A stretch of DNA of 64,000 bases from Biscogniauxia marginata (lineage: Eukaryota; Ascomycota; Sordariomycetes; Xylariales; Xylariaceae). The position numbers and the translations under genes are program-made. The DNA lies in NCBI GenBank assembly GCA_022695795.1, contig MU404091.1, positions 124,001 to 188,000 of the forward strand, given 5' to 3'. This document shows positions 29,501 through 42,684 of this stretch, one piece after another; the stretch's first letter is position 1; each line of letters starts with the position of its first letter. The notes under the pieces are model-generated. The model searched no databases and was not told the origin of the DNA. It saw only the letters and a program-made list of their open reading frames with translations.

Positions 29501-32500
29501 TTCCGCCTATGAGTGTTGTTGTTTGTTTCTTTTGACTCCCTCTGCTGAGTGCTATCTACATACACGCCTTCTTCACTACATACCACATCAATACGTAACC
29601 CGTAAGTATAGCCTTGTATGGACATGATCTACCTTTTTTTTCAACCTGCCGAGCCTAAGGCATTCCCAGAATGCCACTGGGGTCGGGAGACAAGAGGCGG
29701 AGCTGCTAGAGAAGTTAAGCTTCAGCCTCAAATCCTCTTTCCTTTTGCAAAGTCTTCTCAACCTTGCAAGATTGTACAGGAACGACAAGGCTGACACATA
29801 ATTACTCTCTCAAACAGCTACGAATACCTCTCAGACGACAAAAGTCCTAGCTACCTAGACCGTCGATGTCATCAGTGGCAACCTGCCCCCATGTCCTGAT
29901 TGCCTCTTCCCACGTGTGACGAGAGAACCACCTTCTCTCGGCCAGCCTCCTGACCTCACGATATCATATACGAAACGGTTATCTACGAAAATCCCACTAG
30001 TCAACGGATATCAGCAGGATCACGTTTGTGATCTGTGACTCGGCATATGGCTTGGTCATACATTTTCCTGGAGCCACCCCCCCTTTTCTCTACCTTTTGT
30101 CCTTTCCACATGTAAATAGATGATACCACCAGCGAGGGTGTAACCATCGAGGTCAAATACTTCCCTCCTCATCTAGGTTAAAAAAACAAGAAAAAAAAGG
30201 AACCCAGGGACTTGCCGCAATACATACATAAGACATAGGGGTAAGGTAACGCTGGTAGGATAGTGGATGAAAGAAAAGGGAGGGGGGGGGGGGTAAGCTA
30301 TGGCAAATGATACGGTACAGGACCTTGCATGCCCGTTGTTGTTTAACGTGACACCGGCACGATTTCCTCCCGTCCGCGGGATCCCGGCGGCTAGGCACAG
30401 GTTATCTTTGTATATGGTTTGCCTCGCGTCGTCTGCCTGCCTGCCTACCTGCCGCCTCCTCTCCTCCTCGCTCTCCTCCTGCCCCATTATATTCCGAGAA
30501 CCCGGTTGGTAAGGTTCGCATATCTTGGTCAGCTGTCACAAAACTCCGTGCCTGCCCCCCCGCCCCCTTCCTCTGCGTCCGGTGGCCAGCCAGGCCAGGC
30601 CCGGCCCAGAACTTCTTGTCTGCATGGCTGCGCAAACTATGGGGGCAGGGAGGGGACGGGAGGGGGGCAAGGACAAGGAGGGCGACTCGTGGGGCTTTGC
30701 TGGTCCTGTTTTTACTCCATGTTATGGTTGTCGTCGTGGGGGTAGTAGTTTCGACATGCGGGTTTAGCAAACCCACCAGCCCCCCCCCGTTGTCAAAGCC
30801 GAGGCTAACGGGACAGCAGGAACGGTTCGTGTCGTAGATTATGCCGTGTTTTATGCTGTGTTTCTTTGTCGTGACAGTTGCCCTGTCCAGGTAATGGCTT
30901 GCTTCTTCCCGTGAGGGAGTTTTTACTTCTGACATGAAGATTTGCTGGGATAGGCCCTTGCCACGATTCTCTTTGTTCATCAAATTCCCCCTTTCGTTTG
31001 TGAGGCTTGCAGCTTAGAGGTAGGTAGGTCTCTGATCAGAGCATGCTCGAAGCCGATGGTCCAAAGTGACCTGTTTAGACTAACTACGGCTCTACGAAGA
31101 AGGGCTGGGATTGGACAGAGGTATTGGTCAACCTACGCAGCCAAATGATCCTCTCGTTCTTCTTGAATTTTACCTACAAATTACTACAAAAAAAAACGTT
31201 TCTATGAAAGCTCCGAGTAGCCGCCCCGAGGGGTATTCTTAGAGCCTTAAAATCCTCACCATTCTACACCCCGGAAGCTCAGATCCTCAGATCAGGAGAG
31301 CCATCGCGAATATCCTTGAGATACTCGTCGATCCTCTTTAGCTGACAAAGCGTTGACTTTGTCATGGGGGCATTTGACACAACGCAGATTGCCGTGTCGA
31401 TATGTCGGGAGGGCGCACATAAGCGCGCGCCCGCGCTTTTATTGCCCTGATTCGGTCGCCTGCATTGCATCAAAATTCGATTGTCCCATCTGTCGCCTGT
31501 CTATCTATCTACCCGGGTATGCTAGTTACCAGTCCAAGAAGGGGATGGCAGATGGGATAAGAAAAGACAAAGATGCAAAGGGCGCAGGAGTTCTCTGGCT
31601 TCTAATGGGCTGGTCTGGCCTCTGCAGCAACGGATCGCCACGTCGAAGTTGCATACTGCATCCTGCAAGTCCTGAATTGGACTGGAATGGTTCTAATTCA
31701 TCGGAATTCGATGGGTATTAAATTATTTTTCTTGCTCTATCTTTATATACGAACCGGAGCCTGCAGCTTTCTCTTGCATATTTAGTTTCTGAATCTTGCT
31801 CCCCTCCCTTCAAACCCCCCCCTAGTCAGGCCCCGGGAAGCAATACCACACTCTTTTAGTATAAGGAACCGAGGGTCTTTTTCTGTACGTGAAAAGTCAT
31901 CGCGCGGTGTCGTCCCCCAACGTGCGCTTCATCTACTATACTGTCTTTCCTATTCGAGTAATAGAGAGAAGAGAGAAAAGTTCTCTGCACGGCTAGTAAA
32001 AATAAATCACACCCCTCATCCAATAATCGTAGTTATATACTTATAGATTTTTTGTGTCATCGTCGATGTGAGCCCGCGAGCAAACGGATGGACAGAGGAG
32101 CGGAACGGAACCATATCCAGCGATCCGCAAGCACAACCCTCAGACCCGGCTCCCCGTCTGCTTGCCTGCCAGCCTGCCTGCTCACCCGCCTGTCTGCGAC
32201 GGGAATATTATGCATCAGATGCGCAGTTGCCGCCGCTCAAGACGGAAATGAGTAGATTGGTGTTGACCTCGTATCATCGCCGATGTAGAGCATTTTCTGA
32301 CGTGGCTGTACATTTATTGCAAACGGGTTTACCGTGGACACATAGGGAGGGGGTGGGAGGGGAGAGGCTTCTGAGTTGGTGTAGGTCTGCCAGCTAGAAT
32401 AACTTTGCCGTCTTCACTTTCGTGAGAGGACGCAGTTTGTGCCAGTCTCCTGGCTTGGATCCCCGACAATGGTCTAGATAACTCAGTGTAGTTCTCGTCC

Positions 32501-33520
32501 CGCCTGATTCTCTTCTACGGCCTACCAAGCGGATAAGTTCATCATGTACATTGAAGATTTAGGTAACCCCGGAGTAGACTCTCCGAGCGGGCGTACCTCG
32601 TGTTCTCCCCATAGTTCCTATGTTTGTTCTTATCCTGCGATGGAAGCAACCGTATGCCTATATTAACAGGCTTGCGAGTGCCCGCATTCCGGCACCGTGG
32701 ATTCGAGGACAGAGAGCCACTAGTAGTATGATTAAATGTGACTAAGTAATATGCTGGAGATCATATAGGATGGGATCTGAAACTTGGCTTCCCATCCCGA
32801 TACCGGACTTGTTAAGTCGTTAGCTATGGGGTTTTCTGGGGTTATCGAGACGTGATCCTTCCTCAAGGCACCAATGGCTAGCTCATCTCGTAATTATGTG
32901 TACACAATATTGTTTCCATCGTGATATACACGTTGTCAGAATCCCATTGGCCAAAATTGAAACTTTGCCTAAAGACAAGCATGGCTGTTTTTGTGATAGA
33001 TGCCCTGAACTCGAGGTGGCAGTTAGCTTAAAGCTCTTATAGATAGATACCGGTAGTTATTGAGTCCTCATAACACACTACTCCGCTGTTGTTACAAAGG
33101 ACTGTTCATATCTCAGCCCGGTTTCCCTTTTCTTATATGATGAGATTCGGACTCGAAGTCGAGGTAAAAATAGAAAAAAGATGAGTTTAGCTACATATCA
33201 CATCTCTATAAATATGAAAACTGTACACCCACAGGACTATAGCTATACAGCTTAGATACAGGTGAACCGACCTAGGTTAGTGCTATTGACATATATATTT
33301 GACAAGCACAAGCCCTTTTCGACGTTATGGCCGCGATATATATTCTATCAACTAGTCTAGTATATTCACCAACGTATCAGGAGAGTGATCCTCATATAGA
33401 TTATTAAAGCAACCGCTTCACAGCACGCTTCTGGGAAAAATCTGATTTCCAATATGATCCAATCTTACTCATGTCGGTTATGTGTTCTGAAGAAAACGTG
33501 TCTTGAGCACCTCTTGGCCT
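26505..33520. other. 7-kb gene-poor region
   Basis: No gene can be supported. Candidate frames at 27259-27795 (+) and 30402-30983 (-) lack family motifs and are dominated by Ser/Thr, Gly/Arg and poly-purine sequence. Contents are homopolymer runs (long poly-G near 30281-30293, poly-T runs), CT tracts, a short CA run near 28865 and one ACCTAGGT palindrome at 33270. The first part must hold the 3'UTR of the DUF2841 gene; the last few hundred bases are the 3' side of the P450. Confidence 0.6.
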
Positions 33521-35396
33521 CTACGCCTCGCCCCCCTTCAGGGGCATCAAACGTAAGAAGCACTTCTTCCCACGCGGTTGTGATGAGATCAGGTGGTCCG
33601 CCATCTCCATGTCCCCGGGTGCCATCGATGCGTAGTCGGGCAGCGTCGTGAAGCGGGAGTACATATCCCTGAGTAGGATCTTCATCTCCGCGAGCGCCAG
33701 GCTATTTGTTTTCCCCCCATTGCGTCAGTTTCTCCTCTCTCCCAGAAGAAAAGCAAAAGGAGCAGGATAAAGAACAAGAAAATGTTTAATTGGGTCGCAC
33801 TCTGCTGGAAACTTACTGCTTCCCGATACAACCTCTACCCCCGCTAGCGAAGGCGAAGAAGAGCCTCTTGCGGTCTAGCTCTCCCGCTTTCTCCAGCCAC
33901 CGGTCCGGGTTGAACAGCTCCGGCTCCCGGAAGACGGCTTCGTCGATGCGGTGGGCCGAGTATGCCTGGCAGCTGACTATCGTGTTCTCGGGGATGAAAT
34001 AACCGCTGATCGTACGGCCTCCGGCGGGGACATACCGCGGCAGGGACATCGGGATCGCGGGGAAGCAACGGAGGCCCTCCGAGACGACGGCGTCCAGGTA
34101 GGGGAGCTTATCGAAGGCGACGTCGGGATTGGCCAGGAGCTCGGCCTGGAGCCGCTGCTGGACGTGGAACGAAGCCGGCTGCGATATCTGCCACATCAGG
34201 AAGCACAGCGCGTCGCCAGTGGTGTCTATCCCGGCGGTCATGTGGTCGAGACACTCGGCAGCCATCTCCATATGCTGCATATTGTAGCTTTTATCCTGCA
34301 TGCGGCTCAGGAGAGTGAACTGGGCCGGGCCCGTCTTTTGGGTGGCGGATATGACGAGGTCGTCCGCGAGCGGTGTCAGCCGCGGGTTTGTGATGATAGA
34401 GAGAACACTGCCCAGTGCTTTGTAGAGCGGGGGGTTGTAGTACTTCACGAGGCGGTCTGGGAGCCGGGAGGATAAGCACAATAATAGACTTGATATTAAG
34501 GGCGCTTGTGAGACTTACTCTGAAGACTATCATCGAAAGTCACCTGCTTCATCACCTCTTCATCCTTCTCATACCGAAGTGAGTCCGAACCAAAGGGGTG
34601 GAAGAGATGATGAGTTACGCAGTCAAAGGCATAGTCATGAAGACCTATAATGCGTTCTTAGTAATTTGTAGTCGTATGATCGTTTGGGTCTATCCCTACA
34701 TATCTACTCGATAGTTAGCTGCTGGTTTGGTAGAGAATGGCATGGATGTCTTACAAATACATCTAAGCTTCCACCAACGGACTTTGAGCACCTCTCAATA
34801 AACCTTTGGGAGCGCTCCTTAATACCGCCGAGAGAGCTTTCCTTCATGATATTGGTATTGGCATATCGATCAGCAAGTATCTTTTTCCTGCTAGCGTGCT
34901 TTCGGTTGAATGTTAGAAACACCTGTCATAAGATATTGCTGAAAGGATATCTTACCTCTTCCTTGGTTAAAGTGCTGAACATCGTCCTATATCGAAAGTT
35001 GTGAGTTCCACTTGAAGCCCTTGTCGAAGGAGATGAGCCGTTGTGTATTGCGCGAGCCTGCACCTACCTTTTGCCGTAAATCGTAAACAAGTTGTAGAAC
35101 TCGGTCTTGTCATAGCCACTTCCACCCGATCCGTATATCTCTTTGATACCCTCCAGCGAGGCGAAGGCTACCTCATTGGGACCTATGCGGACGACGGGTC
35201 CATATCTCAGGTGAAGCCCGTGGACATATCTTGTGCGCTGTGCGCGGAATTCATGGTATTTGAGAACCCATGAGCTAAATAGCGAAGTCCTCGGGCCAGG
35301 CAGCTTGCGGAGAGGAGATGTTATACATTGCAAAATATAGACGACTGCTAATATGAGGCTGATAGCCGCCAAGAAGAAGGGATTCAAGAATAGCAT
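33521..35396 (-). CDS. Cytochrome P450 monooxygenase (one uncertain junction)
   Basis: Microsomal heme-thiolate monooxygenase. Minus-strand exons are 35396-35068, 34986-34956, 34898-34775 (or to 34755), 34644-34519, 34456-33817 and 33701-33521. It starts with a membrane anchor (LAAISLILAVVYIL) and a PGP hinge (RKLPGPRTSL). I-helix AGIDTTGD, ExxR as EGLR, PERF-like FNPDRW and heme loop FASGGRGCIGKH follow; the tail is SSQPRGKKCFLRLMPLKGGEA. The third intron is problematic. The natural GTAAGA donor (34754) with the TATAG acceptor (34645) shifts the frame by one base. The weaker GTGGAA donor (34774) restores it, for about 476 aa, but drops seven likely conserved residues. The gene may be intact with an odd splice, carry a sequencing error, or be freshly inactivated. 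Substrate unknown; no biosynthetic genes adjoin it. Confidence 0.82.
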
Positions 35397-36681
35397 CTTG
35401 GGCGACGAGCTCACCCTTCCTCGAGGTATCGTGAATGTATGCCCTGAGGTAATGTTATAACTCAGAACCTATAATTCAAAGGACGACAATACAGTGCCGA
35501 TGGCCAAGGAAGAGGCTATATCTTTGTTGTCGAGAGAGTCGCCGCCCGTTTCCTTATCAGTGTGGGGGTGTTGGGTTTGATAGGGGGAGAGGGGCATCTC
35601 AGGTGAAAGCGCTAGACCGGCAAATGGATCTCTCTTATTCGGCCGAAGCCTCATTCGCCCATCCGCTTAGGTAAATCTTGCCGCCCCCCAAACGAGCCCG
35701 TCAGCCAAGATAAGCCCGGAACTTGGAATCGCGCGGCCGGGGGATACGCTTTGCCGCCGATCATGATCGGTGGTCCGTAAATGCACCATTGATCCTCCGG
35801 GACGCCGGACAACGCCCCGGGGACATGCGATCCGCAGCCGCGCCAGGATCTCTTCGCTGCGCAATTTCGTGCTTGTCAGTTATGCTAAATCCCCAATGAA
35901 TTGAATTTATTCCTATTTCATTAACATTTTATTTTCTGGAGCTAGCTTACAGCACGTTGGACAGGTTTCACCGAAACACATGTTGTAAGTTGAGCGAACG
36001 AGAGCTGTGTATGGGTTGAAAAATGAACGGTGAATCATTGAGATACTTGGTTCGGTGTGGATAAAGATCAAATGAATTTCGGATGTAATTGAAAATTGGA
36101 AAGAATGCGGTCAGGGTGAGCCTTAGTCTTAGATTGTTTTGTAGTTAGTTGGCTGTCGCCGTTCACTTGACTATGTTCGGCGAGAACTCATTGTTTGAAG
36201 TATCAGATTTACACAGTTGCCGACCAACACCGGGGACACGGGCCAGTGTAGAGCATCAGACTGTATTTATCAGGAAGTTTCTAATAGTTCATACATCCGT
36301 ACTAAATAAAAATATATAACTGAACCTATATATAATAAAAATGTGAAATGAAAATTTAAATAATTGATTGGGAGGATGAGGCCGGCAGTGCTTAAGCGAT
36401 CACTCTGATCCTGTGTAATAAACCGAAAAGCGCCTGAAAATGTCAACTTAATTAAGTCTTATGTTCTGATTTATTCACGTCTTCTAGGCCTATCTATCTC
36501 CTGCCCACTTGACATAAATGAAAAGGCTACTTTCTACAGGCAATTTGTTTCATTTTCTTCTTACAGACTCATCTAGGTTGCTGTTCCCTACGAGTCAACA
36601 GATATAACAGTTATTCAACTCACATCTTCATGCTAATTAGGATCATTCAATGGTATCCTACTCATCTACGCGTTCGTTTCA
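35397..36681. other. P450 promoter region and hydrolase 3' flank
   Basis: Upstream of the P450, 35470-35860 is GC-rich and contains a 14-bp perfect palindrome CCGATCATGATCGG (35757-35770) and a TCCGG-N4-CCGGA inverted pair (35796-35809). Both resemble targets of zinc-cluster regulators, though no function is shown. From about 35880 the sequence becomes AT-rich, extreme near 36300-36360. No gene is recognised. Confidence 0.5.
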
Positions 36682-37716
36682 TTAAATACGCTGCAAGAAC
36701 TTCAAGACCCTGTTTACCAGCCATTCTTCCGCCTCCGGTTCCTCGACCCTGTGGCCAGCGCCTGGAATTGTCCCCGAAAGCTCGCTGGCGATACCCGGTT
36801 GGCACAGGGTTCTCCAATGCTGAATTAAGCCATCCTTGTTTACTGATTTGGGCACATATTCGTCTTCCCCCGAATGAAGCATCATGATGGGCTTGTCTAT
36901 TCTCTTCCAGTATGGGCCTGCCACACTATCTGGGAGGTTGGGAGAGAAATAATTATCCTCACCGCTGTTAATGGTGAGTAATCTGTCAACCGGGGGTCTC
37001 ATGCAAGAAAGATATCACGCTGTGGATGACATACTCAGTTGCGCCAAGAGCATACCAGCGCCAAGCAGATATCGGGGTGCCTTGGAATGAATCTGGGAGC
37101 TTCTGCAGTGGCATACGCTCATGGCCTTTCCCGGCCTCGATGAGGTCCTTAGCAGCCTTGATGCTCTCGTCTAATTTGGCTTCACCCATTTCGAGCAGTA
37201 TGGAGTCTCTGTCGCAGGCCGGTGCTTGCAGGATATACCCTTCCACAGGTTCAGCCGCATGGGAAGGAGATGTGTACTCCATGCAGTCCTGGTTATGTTA
37301 GACACGGATCCGCGACTATTAAATCAGGCGCAAAAGATCGGGCAGTATAAATGGTGAAAGGAGGATGATACCTGACTCCCGGTAGAATGACCCATCAAGA
37401 CGACCTTCTGTCTTCCAATACCCCGGAGATACTTCACCAGTGCCGAGATATCAGCGACATCATCGGCCAGGCGGGCAAATCCAAAGCCCAAGAATGAGCT
37501 TTTTAGTCTGAACTCGAAGACGGAGTAGCTTAGTTCTGGACGGGTCTCGAGTTGCTTCGCTATGGCTCTCGGGTACGGGACTGTGTGCGGACCATCGCCC
37601 AATCCGCCTATGAAGATGAGCGCGTTCTTTGCGTTCTGCAGACCGATTTCATATGCGCAGGCGTATTTAGTTGGTGAGTCAAAGGGGTGCACAGTTGTGG
37701 AGAATGTGCCCGACAT
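36682..37716 (-). CDS. DUF1749 alpha/beta-hydrolase (UPF0613-type)
   Basis: Cytosolic serine hydrolase-like protein of the fungal DUF1749 family. The natural substrate is not known. Minus-strand exons are 37716-37372, 37288-37035 and 36982-36682, giving about 299 aa. The N-terminus FIGGLGDGPHTVPYP holds the oxyanion-type loop. The nucleophile elbow is GHSTGSQD (Ser about 111). The acidic residue is in HSGEDEYVP (Asp about 240) and the catalytic His is in PGAGHRVEEPE (about 277). The second intron is taken as 52 bp (36983-37034) ending GACAG. A nearer ATGAG acceptor would give only 38 bp, so it is less likely. The frame continues upstream of the ATG without another ATG. The gene is divergent from TTI1, 368 bp away. 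Confidence 0.88.
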
Positions 37717-38084
37717 GATGGCTCGAATTTTTAAGGGGGTTTTCTGTGAAGATGCGAGGTACTTGATGAGACATAGACCAGGCACAAGAAAATCCACAGA
37801 GGGGAGCAATGTCAATGATGTTCATGGATGAAATATGAGAATTGGCATGAGAGACGCAGTGGTTGAGGTCTGATTGGTTATCTGGGGCTGGCAACAGCTG
37901 TCAGATGACGTCGGCCGAGAGAGAACATCTGTAAACCGTATAAGGTTCCGTACTTGTTAGAAGACCCTCTTTTGTGCCAGCCTGACAAACCAACAGACAG
38001 ACAACATAATCCTATTCTCCCTAGGGGCTTCGCATCAACCCCGAATAGCCTTAACCGTGGTTCTGACGATGAACCGATCTCGAG
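37717..38084. promoter_or_regulatory. Short bidirectional promoter, hydrolase and TTI1
   Basis: Only 368 bp separate the two divergent start codons, so both promoters must lie here. No individual element can be named with confidence. Confidence 0.6.
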
Positions 38085-41000
38085 ATGGCTGGTCACTCGT
38101 CGGACGCAAGGAATGACTTTTTCAAGCAGGTTGGCGCCCCCAGGCCCTTTGACACCTGTCGAGTTTTGCCAGCTGAAATTTCAGAATGAAGCTCAAACCA
38201 CGATGCGTTTCCATCAACGATCTAGCAGTGCGCGCGCCCGACAAGAAGGCAAGCGCCAAAGACCTTGTCAAGGTCACCGAAGACCTCTCCCTACTCCTGG
38301 ACCGCCAAGTTGCACAAGATCCATCTGTCTTGGATGAGAAGATCGCTGATTATGTCTTCTTTCCTCTCTCTAACATACTGCGAAACCAGCATCAGTATCC
38401 TATCCGGCTGACAGAACTCACTATCAAATGTTTGAGGATATTGACTCAGTACGGTTGGAAGAGCAAGATTCCAATGGACCTCGCCCAGCAACTACTGATC
38501 CTATTAGCCTTCATTATCGGAGGAGTCCCTGGCCAGGAGAGGAAGGAACCTATCCCTGAGGAGACTGAGCTGGAAGCCTTCAAGGCCCTGACCACCTTAG
38601 TTAAGGCTTCAGGATCTTCATCTGCTGGGGCTGCAGCCTTGGTAGAAACAAATGCGATACCTACCCTAGGCCATGCTATTACTGTAGTGTTAGACGGAAT
38701 CACTGATGGCAAGACACCTGACATTCAGCTCGAGTCGCTAGAGACGTTGGATGCACTCTACACAGCTGTCAGGGACCAGACTGCCTTGGCCACCTTCCTG
38801 CCTGGAATGGTGTCCTCATTGGGGAAACTTCTTACGCCACCTTCGGCACTCAAAACCCAAAGAAGGGTTCTGATTCGGGGGATTATCGCATTGCAAGATG
38901 TTCTTACAAGAGTGCTCGGAGACATTAAAATTATGGGGATAATGAAAAGGCCTACGGGGGACAAGACTGAAAATGATGCTGAAGGCAAGGTACTCACATC
39001 TTCGTGGTTAAAGGCGACTGCGGCGAAGGTAAAGCTTGCTCTTGCGAGCGTCTTGAAGTTAAGAAGTCACGGTTCCGAAGATGTCCAGTCTGCCCTGGAG
39101 AAATTATGCATCACGCTGTTAGATGAGTGCCATCAGTCTCTCGCTGACTGTGCTTCGATACTTACGGAGACTGCAATGATATTGTCGAATACCGAAGAGG
39201 ACAGACCCGTACACCAGACCAGCTTGACAGATCTGGCCAGAATATATCCAGAGCTTGGGGATACCATCAAGACTACAATATATAACTGGGTCACGAGTCT
39301 CCCGCGGATTGTTCAATCAAGTGATGAGAGGATTAAGCAACAGGCCATTCGAAACCTTCTGAAAGGCCAGAAATTCATCACTACACTCCAGCTCGACTCA
39401 TCGATCCTAGACGACTCATTGGCTGCCTCCCTAAGGGACAGTACTACTGCGCTCATTCTTTCGACTAAGCCGGGTGGAATTCTGTCCGACAACACCCGAA
39501 ACGCTATTGAGTTGAATGATACGCGGTTAACTACAAGCCACGGAACGGGAGTTTTCCAGCCTATTCTAATCGCCCAGGAGACAGAGCGCTCTACGCGATC
39601 AGCACTTCTCGACTTCCTATCAAAAATTGGACCTGTTTCTCAACAAGTCAAACTTGCGAGTGACATGCTTCATTACGTACGTGAATCCAGTGGCCCTACT
39701 CAAGTGGCTTCTTACTGGCTGGCGTTCGAACTCATCAAGTCGACTTGGACACAGTCATCGGAGTTAGATGAGTTTCTCGACCTGAGCTCGGTAGCCAACA
39801 CATCAGATGATACCGAGTCAGTCTTTCAAGAGTTATATTCTTTCTCAGTTGCCGTGCTAGACTCGCAAGCCGAGGTGGAGGAAATAGATTGGCGTATGCA
39901 GGCATTGGCTCTAGAGGTCATAACTTTTGCTGCATCAAGAATGCAAGAAAGCTTTCGCCCAGAGCTTATAGACGTGCTATATCCCATAGCGACTTTCCTG
40001 GGTTCTGACGTCCTCCAGCTACGAGAACACGCGATTGTTAGTCTCAATAGTATATCGGCTTCATGTGTCTACTCCAACGTCACGGAGTTGATCATTGACA
40101 ACGTTGACTACATGGTAAACTCAGTATCCTTACGATTGAATACTTTTGACATATCACCGGCATCAACTCAGGTCTTACGAATGATGATAAGACTCACGGG
40201 ACCAAAATTGATTCCTTACCTCGACGATGTTGTCGCATCGATCTTTGCCGCACTTGATAACTACCACGGATATACCTTATTTGTCGAGAGCTTGTTCAAT
40301 GTGCTCACAGAGGTTGTGCAACAAGGCACCAAATCCGACAATCTACTATTAGAAGATGTTGAATCTTCGAGACGAGACCACAAGAAGAGGACGCCGTCAT
40401 TATCAAGTATGACAGAAATTTATGATCTTTTGAATAGCCGATTGGAACGACAGAGGAAACTACAGCAGAAGGCGTTTGTGTATAAGGAAATGGAGCAGCA
40501 CCCACAACGCCCGTGGAAATCTACCGAAACCACCGGGCTACCTCGAGAGGAAGAAAATGATGACGATGAGCCTAGTACCGAAGTTGAAAAACCACCACCT
40601 CCCAAGACGCCTACCTTCCAACTTCTTAGTCGTATCACCAACCTCACACAGCATTACCTAACCTCACCGACCCCAACGTTACGAAAATCCCTCCTCGATC
40701 TGCTGACTATCGTATGCCCTGCGCTCTCGCCTGACGAGGACGCTTTTCTACCCCTAGTCAACTCGGTCTGGCCTGTGTTAGTGGAACGACTCTACGATCC
40801 CGAGACCTTCGTCGTCATCTCGGCGTGCAAAGCTCTATCCGCATTATGTCAGAGTGCTGGGGATTTCCTCAACACGAGGATCAAGACCGAGTGGTGGGAT
40901 AACCTAAGTAAGTGGTGTCGAAAGGCGAAATCAGACGCTGCTCGATCACGCGGCAACCCGAAAATTAGCAGCAGCAGTGGCGGGCGGGCCCATGGCAAAA

Positions 41001-41368
41001 CGGAAGAGCGAGGGATTCTGATACCCACTCGCTCCTACGACAGCCTCGAGGGCAAAGACGCGGGCAGAGCTGTAGAAATAGCCTCGCACGCGGATACCGG
41101 GCTGGGCAAATTCGCGCAGGCGGCGCAGGTATGGGAGGCGGTTCAGGAATTGCTAGTCACGATCGTCTCGTATGTCCAGGTCGACGACGACATCTTCGAC
41201 GAGATATCGCTGCTGCTGGCGGATACCCTCGCGTCGAACCCGGATGTTCGCGCGGCGCTGGAAATGGTCGATGCCGACGCCGTCTGGTTGCTTATGTATC
41301 AGCGAGGAATGGCGCCGGCGCCGGCGGCGAGACCTGTCATGCCCGGGGTGGCCTTCGTCGAGATTTAA
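38085..41368 (+). CDS. TTI1: TTI1, Tel2-interacting protein 1 (TTT complex)
   Basis: HEAT-repeat subunit of the Tel2-Tti1-Tti2 co-chaperone, which works with Hsp90 to mature PIK-related kinases (TOR, ATM/Tel1, ATR/Mec1). About 1073 aa from a 45-bp first exon (38085-38129) and one very long exon (38192-41368). The exon-1 peptide DARNDFFKQ joins LKPRCVSIND to recreate the conserved FF..LKP-C start. Helical repeats run throughout; an acidic loop (ENDDDEPSTEVEK) sits near two thirds. The C-terminus LVTIVSYVQVDDDIFDEI and LASNPDVRAALEMV...VWLLMYQRG is typical of the family. The first intron uses an AAG acceptor; the nearer TTTCAG (38184) would break frame. An alternative is translation from ATG 38186, which loses the conserved N-terminal peptide. 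Confidence 0.87.
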
Positions 41369-42684
41369 AGTGCTCGTCGAGCCATCGACCCGCGTTTAGT
41401 AAATTTCACTTTTATCGCCATCGTTCTCGAGCCGAGATATTCTTATCTTGCTACTCTGGTTTGTGCACGTGAGAGATGTCACGGGACCATGAATCATAAA
41501 AATATGGATCCTTCCATCCACCTCTCATGTGGATAGCTCGTCCAATACCTTAGGTACCTATAATCATATCATGGCGACTTCGCGCCGCGGCAGAGGCGCT
41601 GGCTAATCAGATCCGCCATGCTATGTCATGAGATTGCTCGTGTCACGCTGACAAACTATTACATAGGTTATGTATGTGTATTTTGCATAAGCATCTGGCT
41701 TTGGGTGGGGGTGCGGGGCGTAACGCCCAGCTATCTATCTTGTCTGTCTTCCTGGCTCCCTTCTCTTCCCTTCACGCGTTGTTACCTGGATACTAGGTAG
41801 CTACAGCTAGTTCAATGCTTCTAGAACTATTCCATTCAGCCTACGCTAGTGGTTTTGCATGCACAATGGATATTATATGTTATCCGGACCGATAAGTCCT
41901 AGCACTAATAACACCAAAAACACCAACATCACCGCCGGGGAGGTGTGGGGTGGGGGGCAAGGACGCATGCCCGGGCCTTGCATTTTTATGCAATGCATGC
42001 ATGCTTGCACTCCCACGCCCGGTTGCTTTCCGGAGGGCCCTTACCTACTTTACCCACTTTATGTACGTGTGCATGTATGGATTCAACCGACATTGGCACA
42101 TACAAATCCCACGTATATGTTAGTTCACGTATCAAGTTGTTTGGGAGGGTATATTCGGGCAGGCCGGGGAGGCTACGCCGTACCGGAGGTCGGTAACGAC
42201 GCATTCCTGGATACCGAGCAGATGGTTCGTCTTCCCTCGCTACATAGCACGGCGTTGCAACGGGCTACCTACACAGTATAGTACGCCGCCAAGCTTTGCT
42301 ACGCTTGGTCCCGATACGTCCTGTCCCTTGATGCAAGGGTCTCTCTATTAATCTTTCGTCTCTGTACTACCAAAATTTTTTTTTTCTCTCTCAAGAATGC
42401 CTTGATCTGCGAACTACACGCTATCACAGGGCTGACAGGGTTTTTCGTAAGTTAGCCCAACGGGGTGGCTCGGTTCGTATCTTGTCCTCTTCTCTTCTTT
42501 TGAGCCTAGGGAGGCTTGGAAGTAAGACATACATGCATAGTGGCAGTAACATAGATAGGTTGCACATGTTAACACAAGTACCCCCTCGAGAGGCACGGAC
42601 AAAAGAGAGGGAGAAAATGACGCGCCTACCGCTTCTATCTTATGATGCGTATAACATGTGAAATCCTACCATACTGTACAACTC

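Noticed and set aside
30402..30983. 193-codon minus-strand frame in the second gene desert
   Set aside because: Dominated by Thr runs and Gly/Arg/Ala repeats arising from G-rich DNA; no family resemblance.
36997..37034. 38-bp intron in the DUF1749 hydrolase
   Set aside because: In phase but shorter than fungal introns normally allow; the 52-bp alternative ending at GACAG is also in phase and matches the local intron size.
33521..37716. P450 plus hydrolase as a secondary-metabolite cluster
   Set aside because: No backbone synthase, transporter or regulator adjoins them; DUF1749 proteins are general cellular hydrolases.
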